From FEN-1073 sp963780865 (GTDB lineage: Bacteria; Chloroflexota; Anaerolineae; Anaerolineales; RBG-16-64-43), in the NCBI GenBank assembly GCA_963780865.1, contig CAWADT010000016.1, forward strand, positions 1 to 64,000: a DNA stretch of 64,000 nucleotides, given 5' to 3'. This document shows positions 53,221 through 62,228 of the stretch, one piece after another. A program made the position numbers and the translations under genes. The first letter of the stretch is position 1; every line of letters starts with the position of its first letter. The notes under the pieces were generated by a model that ran no database searches, was not told the DNA's origin, and saw nothing but the letters and a program-made list of their open reading frames with translations.

Positions 53221-54318
53221 ATGCGTTACCTCGCGCGGTTAGCCCCGGCTTTGGTTGTCACCTTATTGGCGGCGGGATATTTAGGGTGGGTGCTGATTAC
53301 GGGGGGAAACGATCCGCGGATTTTCGCGAACATCGGCACGCAGTTTAGCGTTCTCAATCCCTCCGGCACGGAGGGATACGATGGGCAATTCAACTATTAC
53401 ATCGCGCTGGATCCGAATCCGGAGCAGGTAAAACCGCACCTGGACGTGCCGGCGTACCGCTACCAACACATTCTGTACCCCTTGCTGGCGAGGTTCCTCG
53501 CCCTGGAAAATGCGGAAGCAATCCCCTGGACGCTGGTCGGGATCAACCTCATTTGTCTGGCCTGTTTATGTTTCATCACCGGCGACCTCCTGGTCGAGCG
53601 CGGGGCCAGCCGCTGGGGGGCTCTCGTTTTTGGATTGTGGTTCGGTGTAATTCTTGGCGTGCGGTTGGATCTTTCCGAGCCGCTGGCCCTGCTCCTGGTC
53701 GTGGCCGCCCTGCGGATCGCGGGTCCCCAACTCGACCGGCGGATCATCCCCGCGGCGCTGCTGCTTGCTCTGGCGATGCTCTCCAAAGAGACCGTGATTC
53801 CCTTCCTGCTGGGATGGGCGGCATGGTTGATTTTGCAGCGCAAGATCGGCAAAGCCGTCTGGATCGCCCTCGCTTTGATTCCGTATCTCGGGCTGCAGGT
53901 TTGGCTTTGGTCAGTGTTTGGATCGCCGGGGTTGGGAAGCGGCGGCGCCGGGGCGACACCCTTCGAGTGGATCCCCTTCGCCGGTCTGTTTCGCGTGGCG
54001 GGAGTGAACCTCCGCATCTTCGCGGCGCTCTTCGCGCTCTACCTGCCGGGTTTGTTAATCCCCGCCGTCTACGGCTTGTGGGCGCCGCTCGTGGATCTCA
54101 TCCGCAGGCGGACCAGCGCGGAAGGCTGCCTGCTGTTCCTTAACGCGCTGATGGTCGCCTTCGCCCCCTTCTCCACATTTCGGGAGCCGCTCGGAATCGT
54201 GCGCCTGGCGTGCGGATTAATTCTTTGCCTGTGGCTCTACACCGCCGCGAAAAAAATCCGATGGTGGAACATGTTTAGTTTGATTGGACTAGTGTATCTG
54301 CTGTTTATCTTGATTTAA
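53221..54318 (+). CDS. Integral membrane protein, GT-C glycosyltransferase-like
   Basis: A 365-residue protein with about ten membrane segments and a first outer loop containing SGTEGYDGQFNYYIALDPNP and YRYQHILYPLLARFLAL. The DG/Y-rich first loop and the pattern of helices are like lipid-linked-sugar glycosyltransferases of the GT-C type, possibly involved in glycopolymer formation. No soluble domain is attached. It is a single gene with a weak ribosome site. Confidence 0.65.
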   Translation: MRYLARLAPALVVTLLAAGYLGWVLITGGNDPRIFANIGTQFSVLNPSGTEGYDGQFNYYIALDPNPEQVKPHLDVPAYRYQHILYPLLARFLALENAEAIPWTLVGINLICLACLCFITGDLLVERGASRWGALVFGLWFGVILGVRLDLSEPLALLLVVAALRIAGPQLDRRIIPAALLLALAMLSKETVIPFLLGWAAWLILQRKIGKAVWIALALIPYLGLQVWLWSVFGSPGLGSGGAGATPFEWIPFAGLFRVAGVNLRIFAALFALYLPGLLIPAVYGLWAPLVDLIRRRTSAEGCLLFLNALMVAFAPFSTFREPLGIVRLACGLILCLWLYTAAKKIRWWNMFSLIGLVYLLFILI

Positions 54319-54402
54319 CCGCCGACACCCGCGTTGTCCGGTTTCTCTACAATCCTTCCAGACCCCAATAAAATTGATTTCCTCCCTCGCCGCGCAAAAT
54401 AT

Positions 54403-54429
54403 ACGGGCCGCGCACCCTGCGCAGCCCGT
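54403..54429 (-). terminator. Possible terminator of the ABC operon
   Basis: An imperfect hairpin (ACGGGC-C-GCGCA / TGCGC-A-GCCCGT) followed on the minus strand by ATATTTTG. It lies 50 bases past the stop at 54480; weak T tract. Confidence 0.5.
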
Positions 54430-54479
54430 CAACATCAAATACTCTTAATAGTGCGGATGGCTTCTTCCTGTTGCAGCGC

Positions 54480-55679
54480 CTATTTTTCCTCGGCGGCCCA
54501 GAACCGCCACACCGCCAATGCAAAGAACAGCAATGCGTAGCCCGCCAGGACCGCAACCGGGATCAGGACCGAGGAAAATCCCAACCCACGCGCGACGATG
54601 TTTTTAAATCCGTCCATCGCCCAGGCAACCGGCGAAGCGTGGCCGATCATTTGAAAAGTTGCGCCGGTATATTCGAGCGGCATCCACGCTCCGCCCAGGC
54701 CGGAGAAGACAAACATCGGAATCATCACGAGAATGGTCGTCTGTTCCTCTGACTTGGCAAAGACCCCAATCAGCAGGCCGAGCGCGGAGATGCACGCCGC
54801 CGCAGCCGCGGCCACCAGCAGCGTCGCCGCCGGTACGCGCAGGTAGTCCACGCCCAGGAAGATCCTACCGAACAGCATCAGGACGAGAAATTGACCGAAG
54901 ATCAGCGCGAACATCGCTAGGTAATGCCCGACCAGAATATGCACCCGGGACGTGGCCGTTGTAAGCAGGCGCTGCAACGAACGCGATTTGCGTTCGGTGA
55001 CGATGACCGTCGCGGCGGCCATCAGCCCGGCGATCGCAAACTGGAGCATCATACCCGGCGAGCTGTTCTCCGCCGACATCGCGTTCGAATTCTGAACCTT
55101 GACTGCGGCGCTTGCCGTCTGATCCAGACGGATGGGCGGGTTTTGCCACGCCGCCAGCGCGGCGGCAAGGGCGGGATCGAAGGCCGTCAGGTCGGAAGAG
55201 GTTTGCGCGGCGATCTGCGCGATGCGGGCCGCGCTCGTCAATCGCTCGAGCGTGCTCAGCACTTCATTTTGGACAGTCGACGTCGCCGGCTTGGAGGGAT
55301 CGCCGATCATGGCGGATTTCAACGGTTTTCCGTCCAGGATCGATTGGCCGAATCCGGCCGGAAGGATCACCGCCGCGGCCAGTTTTTCATCCGCCACCAG
55401 CTGATCCAGGTCCGCGGCCGAGCGTTCCGCATTTTGATCCAGGCGGATAACGGTCGACCCGGTGAGCAGTTGCTCGAGCTCGCCGCTGAGCGCGGAATGA
55501 TCTTGATCGAGAAACCCGACCGGCAGGCGGGCATCCGCCGTGCTCTGGCTGGCGCCGCCGAAGGCAATCGCAAAGAAAAAGGTGAAGGCAATCGGCATGA
55601 TCAGCAGGAACAACAACGTCTTGCGGTCCCGCAGGATCTGCACAAGGTCTTTTTGGGCAATATCCAGGATTCGATTCAT
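54480..55679 (-). CDS. ABC-2 type transporter permease (distal)
   Basis: A 399-residue ABC-2 permease. One N-terminal helix (TLLFLLIMPIAFTFFFAIAF) is followed by a large extracytoplasmic domain of about 190 residues (DARLPVGFLDQDHSALSGEL), then five more helices, with LGLLIGVFAKSEEQTTILVM and FVFSGLGGAWMPLEYTGATF typical of the family. It is the last gene of the operon with the permease at 55689 and the ATPase at 57121; the two permeases probably pair in one exporter. Confidence 0.88.
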   Translation of the reverse strand: MNRILDIAQKDLVQILRDRKTLLFLLIMPIAFTFFFAIAFGGASQSTADARLPVGFLDQDHSALSGELEQLLTGSTVIRLDQNAERSAADLDQLVADEKLAAAVILPAGFGQSILDGKPLKSAMIGDPSKPATSTVQNEVLSTLERLTSAARIAQIAAQTSSDLTAFDPALAAALAAWQNPPIRLDQTASAAVKVQNSNAMSAENSSPGMMLQFAIAGLMAAATVIVTERKSRSLQRLLTTATSRVHILVGHYLAMFALIFGQFLVLMLFGRIFLGVDYLRVPAATLLVAAAAAACISALGLLIGVFAKSEEQTTILVMIPMFVFSGLGGAWMPLEYTGATFQMIGHASPVAWAMDGFKNIVARGLGFSSVLIPVAVLAGYALLFFALAVWRFWAAEEK

Positions 55680-55688
55680 CGCATCCTC

Positions 55689-56969
55689 CTACGCGTACCG
55701 TTTTTGAAAGCGCATGGCGCCGACGGCGAACAGGACCGCGCCGATCACCAGGAGCGCGACGACGGTGAGCAGGACGTCGCCCAGGGCGACCCCGTTCATC
55801 GTCTGGATCAGGCCGCGCACGGCCCAGCCTTGCGGCACGAACAGCGAGACCGTATCGAGCGCGCCCGAGGTTGAAGTCCCCCCGGTGAATATTTTCGCCA
55901 TGCCAAGCATTCCCGTGGCGGTGACCACGCCGCCAAAGACCACCGAAGCCTGCTTGGAATTTTTCAGAAGCGACATCAAAAATACTCCGAAAGCGGACGC
56001 GGCGGCGATCGAGCCGAGGATGACCAGCGCCAGCGGGAGCACGGCGCCCCAATCAATTCCGAAGATCAGCCGGCTGAGAATGACCATCACGATCATCTGC
56101 ACGCCGACCGTGAGAATCACCGCGAGGAGTTTTCCACCCAGAATGGTGGATTGGGATGTAGGCGTGGTGAACAGCCGCGGCAACGTTCCTTCCTCCTCCT
56201 CGCGCAGGATGGATTGGGCGCAAGAGGCGCCGGTGAAGAACGCGTAGAAGACGGTCATTCCCGCCATGATCAAACCGACGATGGCGCTGATCGGATTGGA
56301 CGGCGTCTTGACGGCGGCGGGGACATGGACCTCCAGCAGCGAAGCCGCGGCATCCCCCGCGGGGGACGCGGCCAGGTAGGCCTGGAGCACCGAACCGATC
56401 TGTTTCGGATCGGAGCTTCCGGTTTGTTTGGCGACGACGTTCACTGCGATTTTTGCGCCCGACATCCCGTCCAGGAACTGCGACAGGATGGACTTCACGA
56501 TCGCCGGACCGAGGGAAAGGGTCGGATCCTGATAGAGTTCGATCGCCGCCTGGCCGGAGAGATTGGAAAACTGTTCCGAGAAGTCGGCCGGGATGATGAT
56601 CGCCACGCCGGCCGCTTGCTTGTCGACCGCGGCTCGGGCGGCGTCGGCGCTGCCCGCCGTTGTCACTTTCATCAGATTCTCGAACCCCTTGCCTTGCAGC
56701 GTTGTCAGAATCAGATCGCCCATCGAAGCGGCGCTTCCGACGGGGAATTGCGACTTTACGGCGTCGAAGCCCGGGCCGCCGCGGTCTAGATTGGCGACCA
56801 CCACCTTTGTCGCCGGCAGGGAGAAGCTATTTCCAGTTTTCCCCTGGCTTCCGAACATGAAGTAGAACATCCCTCCCATCAGCAGCGGAACCCCGAACAT
56901 AAACATCAGGGCGAAATAACTGCGGAAGGAGCGGGTCATATCTTTGAACGCGATATCGAATAGTTTCAT
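55689..56969 (-). CDS. ABC-2 type transporter permease (proximal)
   Basis: A 426-residue ABC-2 permease with the same layout as its neighbour: MTRSFRSYFALMFMFGVPLL helix, a large outer loop (ATKVVVANLDRGGPGFDAVK), then AGMTVFYAFFTGASCAQSIL, REEEEGTLPRLFTTPTSQ and further helices. GGGAGGCAGAA precedes the ATG at 56969; the longer form to 57005 lacks such a site. Nine bases separate it from the distal permease, so they are cotranslated. Confidence 0.88.
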   Translation of the reverse strand: MKLFDIAFKDMTRSFRSYFALMFMFGVPLLMGGMFYFMFGSQGKTGNSFSLPATKVVVANLDRGGPGFDAVKSQFPVGSAASMGDLILTTLQGKGFENLMKVTTAGSADAARAAVDKQAAGVAIIIPADFSEQFSNLSGQAAIELYQDPTLSLGPAIVKSILSQFLDGMSGAKIAVNVVAKQTGSSDPKQIGSVLQAYLAASPAGDAAASLLEVHVPAAVKTPSNPISAIVGLIMAGMTVFYAFFTGASCAQSILREEEEGTLPRLFTTPTSQSTILGGKLLAVILTVGVQMIVMVILSRLIFGIDWGAVLPLALVILGSIAAASAFGVFLMSLLKNSKQASVVFGGVVTATGMLGMAKIFTGGTSTSGALDTVSLFVPQGWAVRGLIQTMNGVALGDVLLTVVALLVIGAVLFAVGAMRFQKRYA

Positions 56970-57120
56970 TTCTGCCTCCCTGTCCCGCTTGCGCCATTCG
57001 AGCATAGCCGCAGCGAGAAAAAAATTCCTTGGCGCTTCAGCGCAGGAGCCACTTGGGCAATTTCTCCTGCTGGAAAAAATTCAGCTTTGGACCGGAGTCC
57101 CTCGCCTGGCAAAAGCGGGG

Positions 57121-58059
57121 CTAGTCGCGCAGCGCGCGGCCGGTGAGGTGCAGGAACACGGATTCCAGGTTCGGTTCCTGGATGTTGACGGAGGTAATCC
57201 GCACCCCGCGCGCGGCGGCCGCTTCGAACAGGCGCGGCAGAACCCGGTTGCTGTCGTCGGCCAGGATCGAAAGCGTTCCATCCTCGGCGGTCACCTTTTG
57301 CACGCCGGGAACCGATTTCCAATTGTCCATCACCTTGGCGGATTCGGCGTTGATGGTGACGGTGATCCGGTCCATCGCTCCGACGATCCGGACCAGCTCT
57401 TCGTTCGTTCCGCCGGCGATGACCTTGCCGTGATCCATGATGGCGATGTGGTCGGAAAGCTCCTGGGCCTCTTCCATATAATGGGTGGTATACAGCACGG
57501 TCATGCCGTTGTTCTTCAGGGCGATCACGTTATCGAGGATGCTGCGCCGCGACTGCGGATCGATGCCCACGGTCGGTTCATCCATGTAGATGATTTGCGG
57601 TTTGTGCAGCAGGGCCACGCCGATGTTCACCCGGCGCTTCATTCCGCCGGAATATTTTTTGAGGAAATCGCCGGCCCGGTCCGTCAAACCGATCACCTCG
57701 AGCACCTCGGCCACGCGCGTCGCGAGCTCCGCGCCGCGCAGGCCGTACATCTTGCCCCAGAAATTCAGGTTCTCGCGCGCGGTCAGGTCCTCGTACAGCG
57801 CGATCTCCTGCGGAACAACTCCCAGCACCGACTTCACTCCCATCGGATCCTTGAGGATGGAATGACCCATCACCATGGCGTCGCCGCCGGTGGGATGCAG
57901 CAAGCAGGAAAGCATCGAAAGCAGGGTGGTTTTTCCCGCCCCGTTCGGGCCGAGCAGGCTGAAGATTTCCCCTTGGCGAACCTGGAAGCTGGCGCCGTCC
58001 ACCGCTTTCACTTCGCCGAAGGACTTATAAAGATTCTGTACTTGAATTGCGCTATCCAT
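57121..58059 (-). CDS. ABC transporter ATP-binding protein (ABC-2 exporter)
   Basis: A 312-residue ATPase. Walker A is LLGPNGAGKTTLLSML, signature KYSGGMKRRVNIG, Walker B IIYMDEPTVGID, and the H-loop lies in VLYTTHYMEE. The C-terminal domain (about 225-312: VTINAESAKVMDNWKSVPGV) is typical of CcmA/DrrA-type exporters. GGAGCGGAGATC precedes the ATG at 58059. It is first in a three-gene operon with two permeases, likely a drug, lipid or polymer exporter; the substrate is unknown. A gap of 330 bases upstream has nothing recognisable. Confidence 0.95.
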   Translation of the reverse strand: MDSAIQVQNLYKSFGEVKAVDGASFQVRQGEIFSLLGPNGAGKTTLLSMLSCLLHPTGGDAMVMGHSILKDPMGVKSVLGVVPQEIALYEDLTARENLNFWGKMYGLRGAELATRVAEVLEVIGLTDRAGDFLKKYSGGMKRRVNIGVALLHKPQIIYMDEPTVGIDPQSRRSILDNVIALKNNGMTVLYTTHYMEEAQELSDHIAIMDHGKVIAGGTNEELVRIVGAMDRITVTINAESAKVMDNWKSVPGVQKVTAEDGTLSILADDSNRVLPRLFEAAAARGVRITSVNIQEPNLESVFLHLTGRALRD

Positions 58060-58390
58060 GATCTCCGCTCCTTTTATCGATCCAACTGATTGAATTTCTT
58101 TGCAGGCGGTCAACTTGCTCCCGGAAAAACCATTGTATTTAATATACGTACGAACTGAATATCTGTTCTGATTCCCGCGACCGACCACGACCCAACCATG
58201 CCAGATACACGGCGGTTAGGTAGATCAGCCGGATACTCGGCCGGTCGAGCGGCGGAGCCGCGGGATACCGGGGACGGCGCCGGGCAGCCAGTCAATGTTC
58301 GTCCATTTGCTTTTTTGATATCAGCCTTCCGCCGGTCCATGCAAGGTTTGCATTTTTCAGAGAGCACCAACCTATGGCTCAAAGGCGCCA

Positions 58391-59014
58391 TCATGATAAC
58401 CGGTCCGCAGCCAAGGATTTTGGAAATCCATTGAAGCGTCTAAGGATGATCAAGACGGAAATCATTGAAAGACCGGCCGAGAACAGGATGAACGACCAAA
58501 TCGCAAAAGGTCCGACCATCTGCTGGATGGCGAAGAAGTCGCCTCGATCGCCAGTAAGAAAAGCGATGGGCTCGCAGACGAAGTCGAAGGCCGGCCTGAG
58601 ACAGAGAAACATGAAAACAAATCCCACCACAAAAGGGTTTCTGGAGAAACCTTTTTGCAGAATGAACATGACCGCAATGAGACAAACGATATCCAATAGA
58701 TACGGGGAAGCCGAAAACACAAGTTGCTGCCAATTCTGTGTGATTCCGCTGGGCGTGATCCACGCTCGACCGAACTCGCCAATCCAGAATTGTGGAATAA
58801 GCCTGTAGTTCAGAACCTTGCCTCCCGCTAAATACAATCCAACGACATGGCTTAACTCATGCACAATCGCGTAAGTCAGATACCATCCCAGGGGTATGAT
58901 CAAGAGCGCAAGGACAACCGAGGGCAGAGGCCAGTTCCCCCTGAGGTACAGAACAATCAGGGGCGCGACGACAACGAGCAAGATTTCAAGGGTAATCAGA
59001 ATTTCTTTTTGCAT
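58391..59014 (-). CDS. M50-like membrane metalloprotease
   Basis: A 207-residue protein with about six hydrophobic segments. The zinc site HExxH is in TYAIVHELSHVVGLYLAGG (about residue 50). I see no classic second-motif DG, so the family could be a distant or small M50 relative; it may also be a non-peptidase membrane protein. GAGGTTACCCA precedes the ATG at 59014; the longer frame to 59302 has low-complexity sequence and is not supported. Single gene. Confidence 0.75.
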   Translation of the reverse strand: MQKEILITLEILLVVVAPLIVLYLRGNWPLPSVVLALLIIPLGWYLTYAIVHELSHVVGLYLAGGKVLNYRLIPQFWIGEFGRAWITPSGITQNWQQLVFSASPYLLDIVCLIAVMFILQKGFSRNPFVVGFVFMFLCLRPAFDFVCEPIAFLTGDRGDFFAIQQMVGPFAIWSFILFSAGLSMISVLIILRRFNGFPKSLAADRLS

Positions 59015-59272
59015 TGGGTAACCTCGTCGGCGAAACTCTACAAAAGCTGGCCAGGATTTTTTTGCGATTGACCAGGGCCGCTTTTTCATCGCGCACGGCT
59101 TCACGCCTTCCCCCTGCCCGTCGAAGCGATCCCCCGCCCTCTGATTTGCACCTGTCAGCATATCCGGTTCCATCCCGGATCGCATCGTCCGTTGGGTTTG
59201 GACTACCCCGTCCATTCGGACACTGTCCGTCCGGACAATGGAAGCGGTTGTTCCCCGGAGTAAAATAAGCGC

Positions 59273-60490
59273 ATGAAGAAAAACCGCCCCCTGAATTTTC
59301 ATTGGATCGCCTCGTGGTATCCGGTCTCGGAATCGCCGTTCATGCTGTTCCTGACCTGCATCTTTGCGTTCATTTATGTCTGGACCATCGCCTCCACGCC
59401 CCGCTTGCGGGCGCCCGGCCTGCTGATGGCGTTCACTTTCCTATTCATCCTCCACCTGGGATTGCATTGGCTGATCATCTGGTGGATAAAACATGAAGGA
59501 AGCCTCTGGCTTTACCTCGGAATCCAAACGGCGCTGGTTTTCACGCTCTCCGCGCTGGCCGCGTCGATCGGCCCGCTCCTGGGGCTGTATCTCGGCTTAG
59601 TGGGGGTCTCGGTGGGAATGCTGCACTCGGCGCGCCGCATCGCGATCGGTGTGCTGGGAGTGCTGTCGGTCTCGGCGGTCAATTATTATTTAATCACCCG
59701 GGGAACGGGGATGGCATGGTGGGCGTTCGCGATCATCCCGATGGCCGTTTTCGTCGTGATTTACGTCGTGCTGTACTCGCGCCAGAGCGCGGCGCGCGAA
59801 AAAGCTCAGCGGCTCGCCCTGGAACTTGAGGCGGCCAACCGCCGCTTGACGGAATATGCCGATCGGATCGAGGACCTGACCCTGGCGAGCGAACGCCAGC
59901 GCATGGCCCGCGAACTGCACGACACCCTGGCCCAGGGATTGGCCGGCCTGGTGCTGCAGCTCGAAGCCGCGGATTCCCATTTGAGCGGCGGCCGGCCCGA
60001 TCGGGCGCAAACGATCATCCAGCAGGCGATGACCCGCGCCCGCGCCGCGCTCGCCGAATCCCGCCGCGCGATCGACGGTCTGCGCGGCCGTCAGCCCGAC
60101 GATCTGACGGAGGCGATCCCGGGCGAGGTCGAGCATTTCATTTCCTCCACGGGAGTCCCTTGCGCGCTGAACATGTCCCTTCCCGAATCCCTGCCCGAAA
60201 AGGTCCGGGATTTTGCCTTCCGGACCGTCGCCGAGGGCTTGACCAATATCGCCCGCCACGCCCGGGCGCACCAAGCCCGAGTGTCCATCCGGAGCAGCGC
60301 GGATGCCCTCGAGATCGAGATCGGCGACGACGGGATAGGCTTCGATATCGCCCGCGACGCGGAACGCATGGGTCATTACGGGTTGACCGGTCTGCGCGAA
60401 CGCGCCCGGCAGGCCGGGGGAACGCTCGAGATCGAAAGCGGCGCTGGCAAAGGTTCGACGCTGAAAGCGCGAATCCCGATTACGAAATAG
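59273..60490 (+). CDS. Sensor histidine kinase (NarL/DegS type), orphan
   Basis: A 405-residue kinase. About six N-terminal membrane helices (residues 15-175) act as sensor. HisKA_3 has the phospho-accepting His in RQRMARELHDTLAQGLAGLV (about residue 222). The HATPase part has EGLTNIARHARAHQA (N box), IEIGDDGIGFD (G1) and GHYGLTGLRERARQAGGTLE (G2). No response regulator lies beside it, so its LuxR-type partner must be elsewhere. It ends before a family F repeat. Confidence 0.92.
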   Translation: MKKNRPLNFHWIASWYPVSESPFMLFLTCIFAFIYVWTIASTPRLRAPGLLMAFTFLFILHLGLHWLIIWWIKHEGSLWLYLGIQTALVFTLSALAASIGPLLGLYLGLVGVSVGMLHSARRIAIGVLGVLSVSAVNYYLITRGTGMAWWAFAIIPMAVFVVIYVVLYSRQSAAREKAQRLALELEAANRRLTEYADRIEDLTLASERQRMARELHDTLAQGLAGLVLQLEAADSHLSGGRPDRAQTIIQQAMTRARAALAESRRAIDGLRGRQPDDLTEAIPGEVEHFISSTGVPCALNMSLPESLPEKVRDFAFRTVAEGLTNIARHARAHQARVSIRSSADALEIEIGDDGIGFDIARDAERMGHYGLTGLRERARQAGGTLEIESGAGKGSTLKARIPITK

Positions 60491-60499
60491 CGATAGAGC

Positions 60500-60660
60500 C
60501 ACCCCATCCCTCCACCCCTCTTCCCTCCTCCCTTCCCGTGATACGGCTTGTCCTCGAGCGCCTGTCCTGAGCGAAGTGAAGGAAAGCGAGGGGAGACGGG
60601 AGGAGGGGGAAGATCCGCAGTCTGAATGTAAAAGCACTCTTGGGGGAGGAAGGATGGGAT
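60500..60660. repeat. Dispersed repeat, family F, copy 2
   Basis: CCACCCCATCCCTCCACCCC and CTCCTCCCTTCCCGTGATAC on the left, TGTCCTCGAGCGCCTGTCC in the middle, GAGGGGAGACGGGAGGAGGG on the right; it ends with GGAAGGATGGGATGG. Sequence and layout match the copies at 44320 and 63640. Confidence 0.65.
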
Positions 60661-60710
60661 GGCTTCGGCAACGGTCATCCTCTTTTAAAATATGGTATCC
60701 TTCCTTTCCG

Positions 60711-61658
60711 ATGACCATCGAATCCGCACACGACCTCTCCGTTCGATTAATCGATAATATCGATCTTGTCATTTACGGCAAACGCAGCGAGATCGAGCTC
60801 GCCGTCGCGGGGCTGCTCGCCCAGGGGCACCTGCTGATCGAAGATGTTCCCGGGGTGGGCAAGACGATGCTGGCCAAGTCCATCGCCCGCTCGCTCGGGT
60901 GTTCCTTCAACCGGCTGCAATTCACGCCCGACATGCTTCCCAGCGACGTCACCGGCGTCTCGATCTGGAATCCGCAGGCGCGGGAATTCGAATTCCGGGC
61001 CGGCCCGGTGATGGCCGAGATTGTCCTGGCCGACGAGATCAACCGCGCCACCCCCAAGACCCAGTCCGCGCTGCTGGAGGCGATGGAAGAACGCCAGGTG
61101 ACGGTGGACGGGATAACCCACGCGCTGCCGGAACTTTTCCAGGTGCTGGCGACGCAGAATCCGATCGAGCACGAGGGCACCTTCCCCCTTCCCGAAGCCC
61201 AGCTGGATCGCTTCCTGATGCGGATCAGCCTGGGGTATCCGCCGGCGGCGGAGGAGGAACGCGTGGTCGAAAGCCAGCAACTCCGGCATCCGATCGAAAG
61301 TCTCGCCCCGATCGCCTCCGCGGCGGAAGTGGTGGAGGCGCAAAAGACGGTGCGCGAGGTTCACGTCGAACCCGGCATCCGGCGCTATTTGGTGGATCTG
61401 GTGGGACGCACGCGGTCTCTGCCCGACGTGCACCTCGGCGCGAGTCCGCGCGGCAGCCTGGGACTCGCCCGCGCGGCGCAGGCGCGCGCCGTCATCGCCG
61501 GGCGGGATTACGTGACGCCCGACGACATCAAAGCCGTTACCCAGCCGGTGCTGGCCCACCGCTTGCTGCTTTCCCCGTCGGCCCGGCTCAAGGGCATCGC
61601 GCCGAGGACGCTGATCGAGGATATCGTCGCCGTCACGCCCGTGCCGGGAAATCTGTAA
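60711..61658 (+). CDS. MoxR-family AAA+ ATPase
   Basis: A 315-residue ATPase. Walker A is LIEDVPGVGKTMLAKSIARS (about residue 45), Walker B IVLADEINRATPKTQSALLE, sensor 1 VLATQNPIEHEGTFPLPEAQ, arginine-finger region LDRFLMRI and a lid domain (RGSLGLARAAQARAVIAGRD). MoxR proteins normally partner with DUF58 proteins; the only DUF58 gene here is at 3394, far away. I chose the ATG at 60711; the frame upstream is repeat-derived. Confidence 0.95.
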   Translation: MTIESAHDLSVRLIDNIDLVIYGKRSEIELAVAGLLAQGHLLIEDVPGVGKTMLAKSIARSLGCSFNRLQFTPDMLPSDVTGVSIWNPQAREFEFRAGPVMAEIVLADEINRATPKTQSALLEAMEERQVTVDGITHALPELFQVLATQNPIEHEGTFPLPEAQLDRFLMRISLGYPPAAEEERVVESQQLRHPIESLAPIASAAEVVEAQKTVREVHVEPGIRRYLVDLVGRTRSLPDVHLGASPRGSLGLARAAQARAVIAGRDYVTPDDIKAVTQPVLAHRLLLSPSARLKGIAPRTLIEDIVAVTPVPGNL

Positions 61659-61679
61659 AAAAATAAACGCCCCGAATAA

Positions 61680-61920
61680 TAAATATGGATCCCCAAAATA
61701 AACCCGTTCGCCCGGAGCTAAAGCTCCGGGCTTTCAACCGCGCCGGGTAAACCCGGCTTTACATCATTTGGTTTACCGGGTTTTTTATTTCCTCGATAGA
61801 TACATATTCCAGCAAATGCAATCGTTGATAGTAACCAACCATCGGATGATATTTTTAAAGCCCGGCTTTTAGCCGGGCACCGTAAATAGTTCGGGGTTTT
61901 AGCCCCGGGGAATTATCTTC
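61680..61920. repeat. Palindromic intergenic repeats
   Basis: Several perfect or near-perfect hairpins without a gene: CCCGGAGCTAAAGCTCCGGG (about 61713-61732), GCCGGGTAAACCCGGC (about 61743) and AAGCCCGGCTTTTAGCCGGG (about 61859). They look like REP-type units; one could also end the moxR transcript. Confidence 0.6.
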
Positions 61921-61945
61921 CACTTATCGGTTATCACGGACCTCC

Positions 61946-62146
61946 CTACGCCCCGCCGAACCGGCGGATAAACCACGTTTTCACCCCTTGCGTGAGGACC
62001 ACGTACGCCAGCAGCATCGCTCCCAGGATGGGCCAATACATCGCCGGGAGCGGGATAAACCCGAGCGCGGGAGCCAGCGGCGAGACGGTCAGCCACGCCC
62101 CAACCGCGACGATGGCGAGCGAGGTGGCGATCAACGGCAGCCGCAC
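61946..62146 (-). pseudogene. Remnant of a Mg2+-transporting P-type ATPase (MgtA C-terminus)
   Basis: The 66 residues (LPLIATSLAIVAVGAWLTVS, then MYWPILGAMLLAYVVLTQGV, ending FIRRFGGA) match the last two membrane helices of MgtA/MgtB magnesium ATPases, which are about 900 residues long. Homology begins abruptly at its own GTG, and the upstream bases are AT-rich and unrelated. It is almost certainly a decay fragment left by a deletion or rearrangement. Confidence 0.75.
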
Positions 62147-62228
62147 TATCCTACAACAAAAATAATATTTATGGAATCGGATTGCCGTTCATCCGACGAC
62201 GCCCGGGGGTCGCCGGCCGCTCGACTCT

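Noticed and set aside
58391..59302. Long N-terminal extension of the M50-like protein
   Set aside because: The first 96 residues are low quality and lack a ribosome site; GAGGTTACCCA supports the ATG at 59014.
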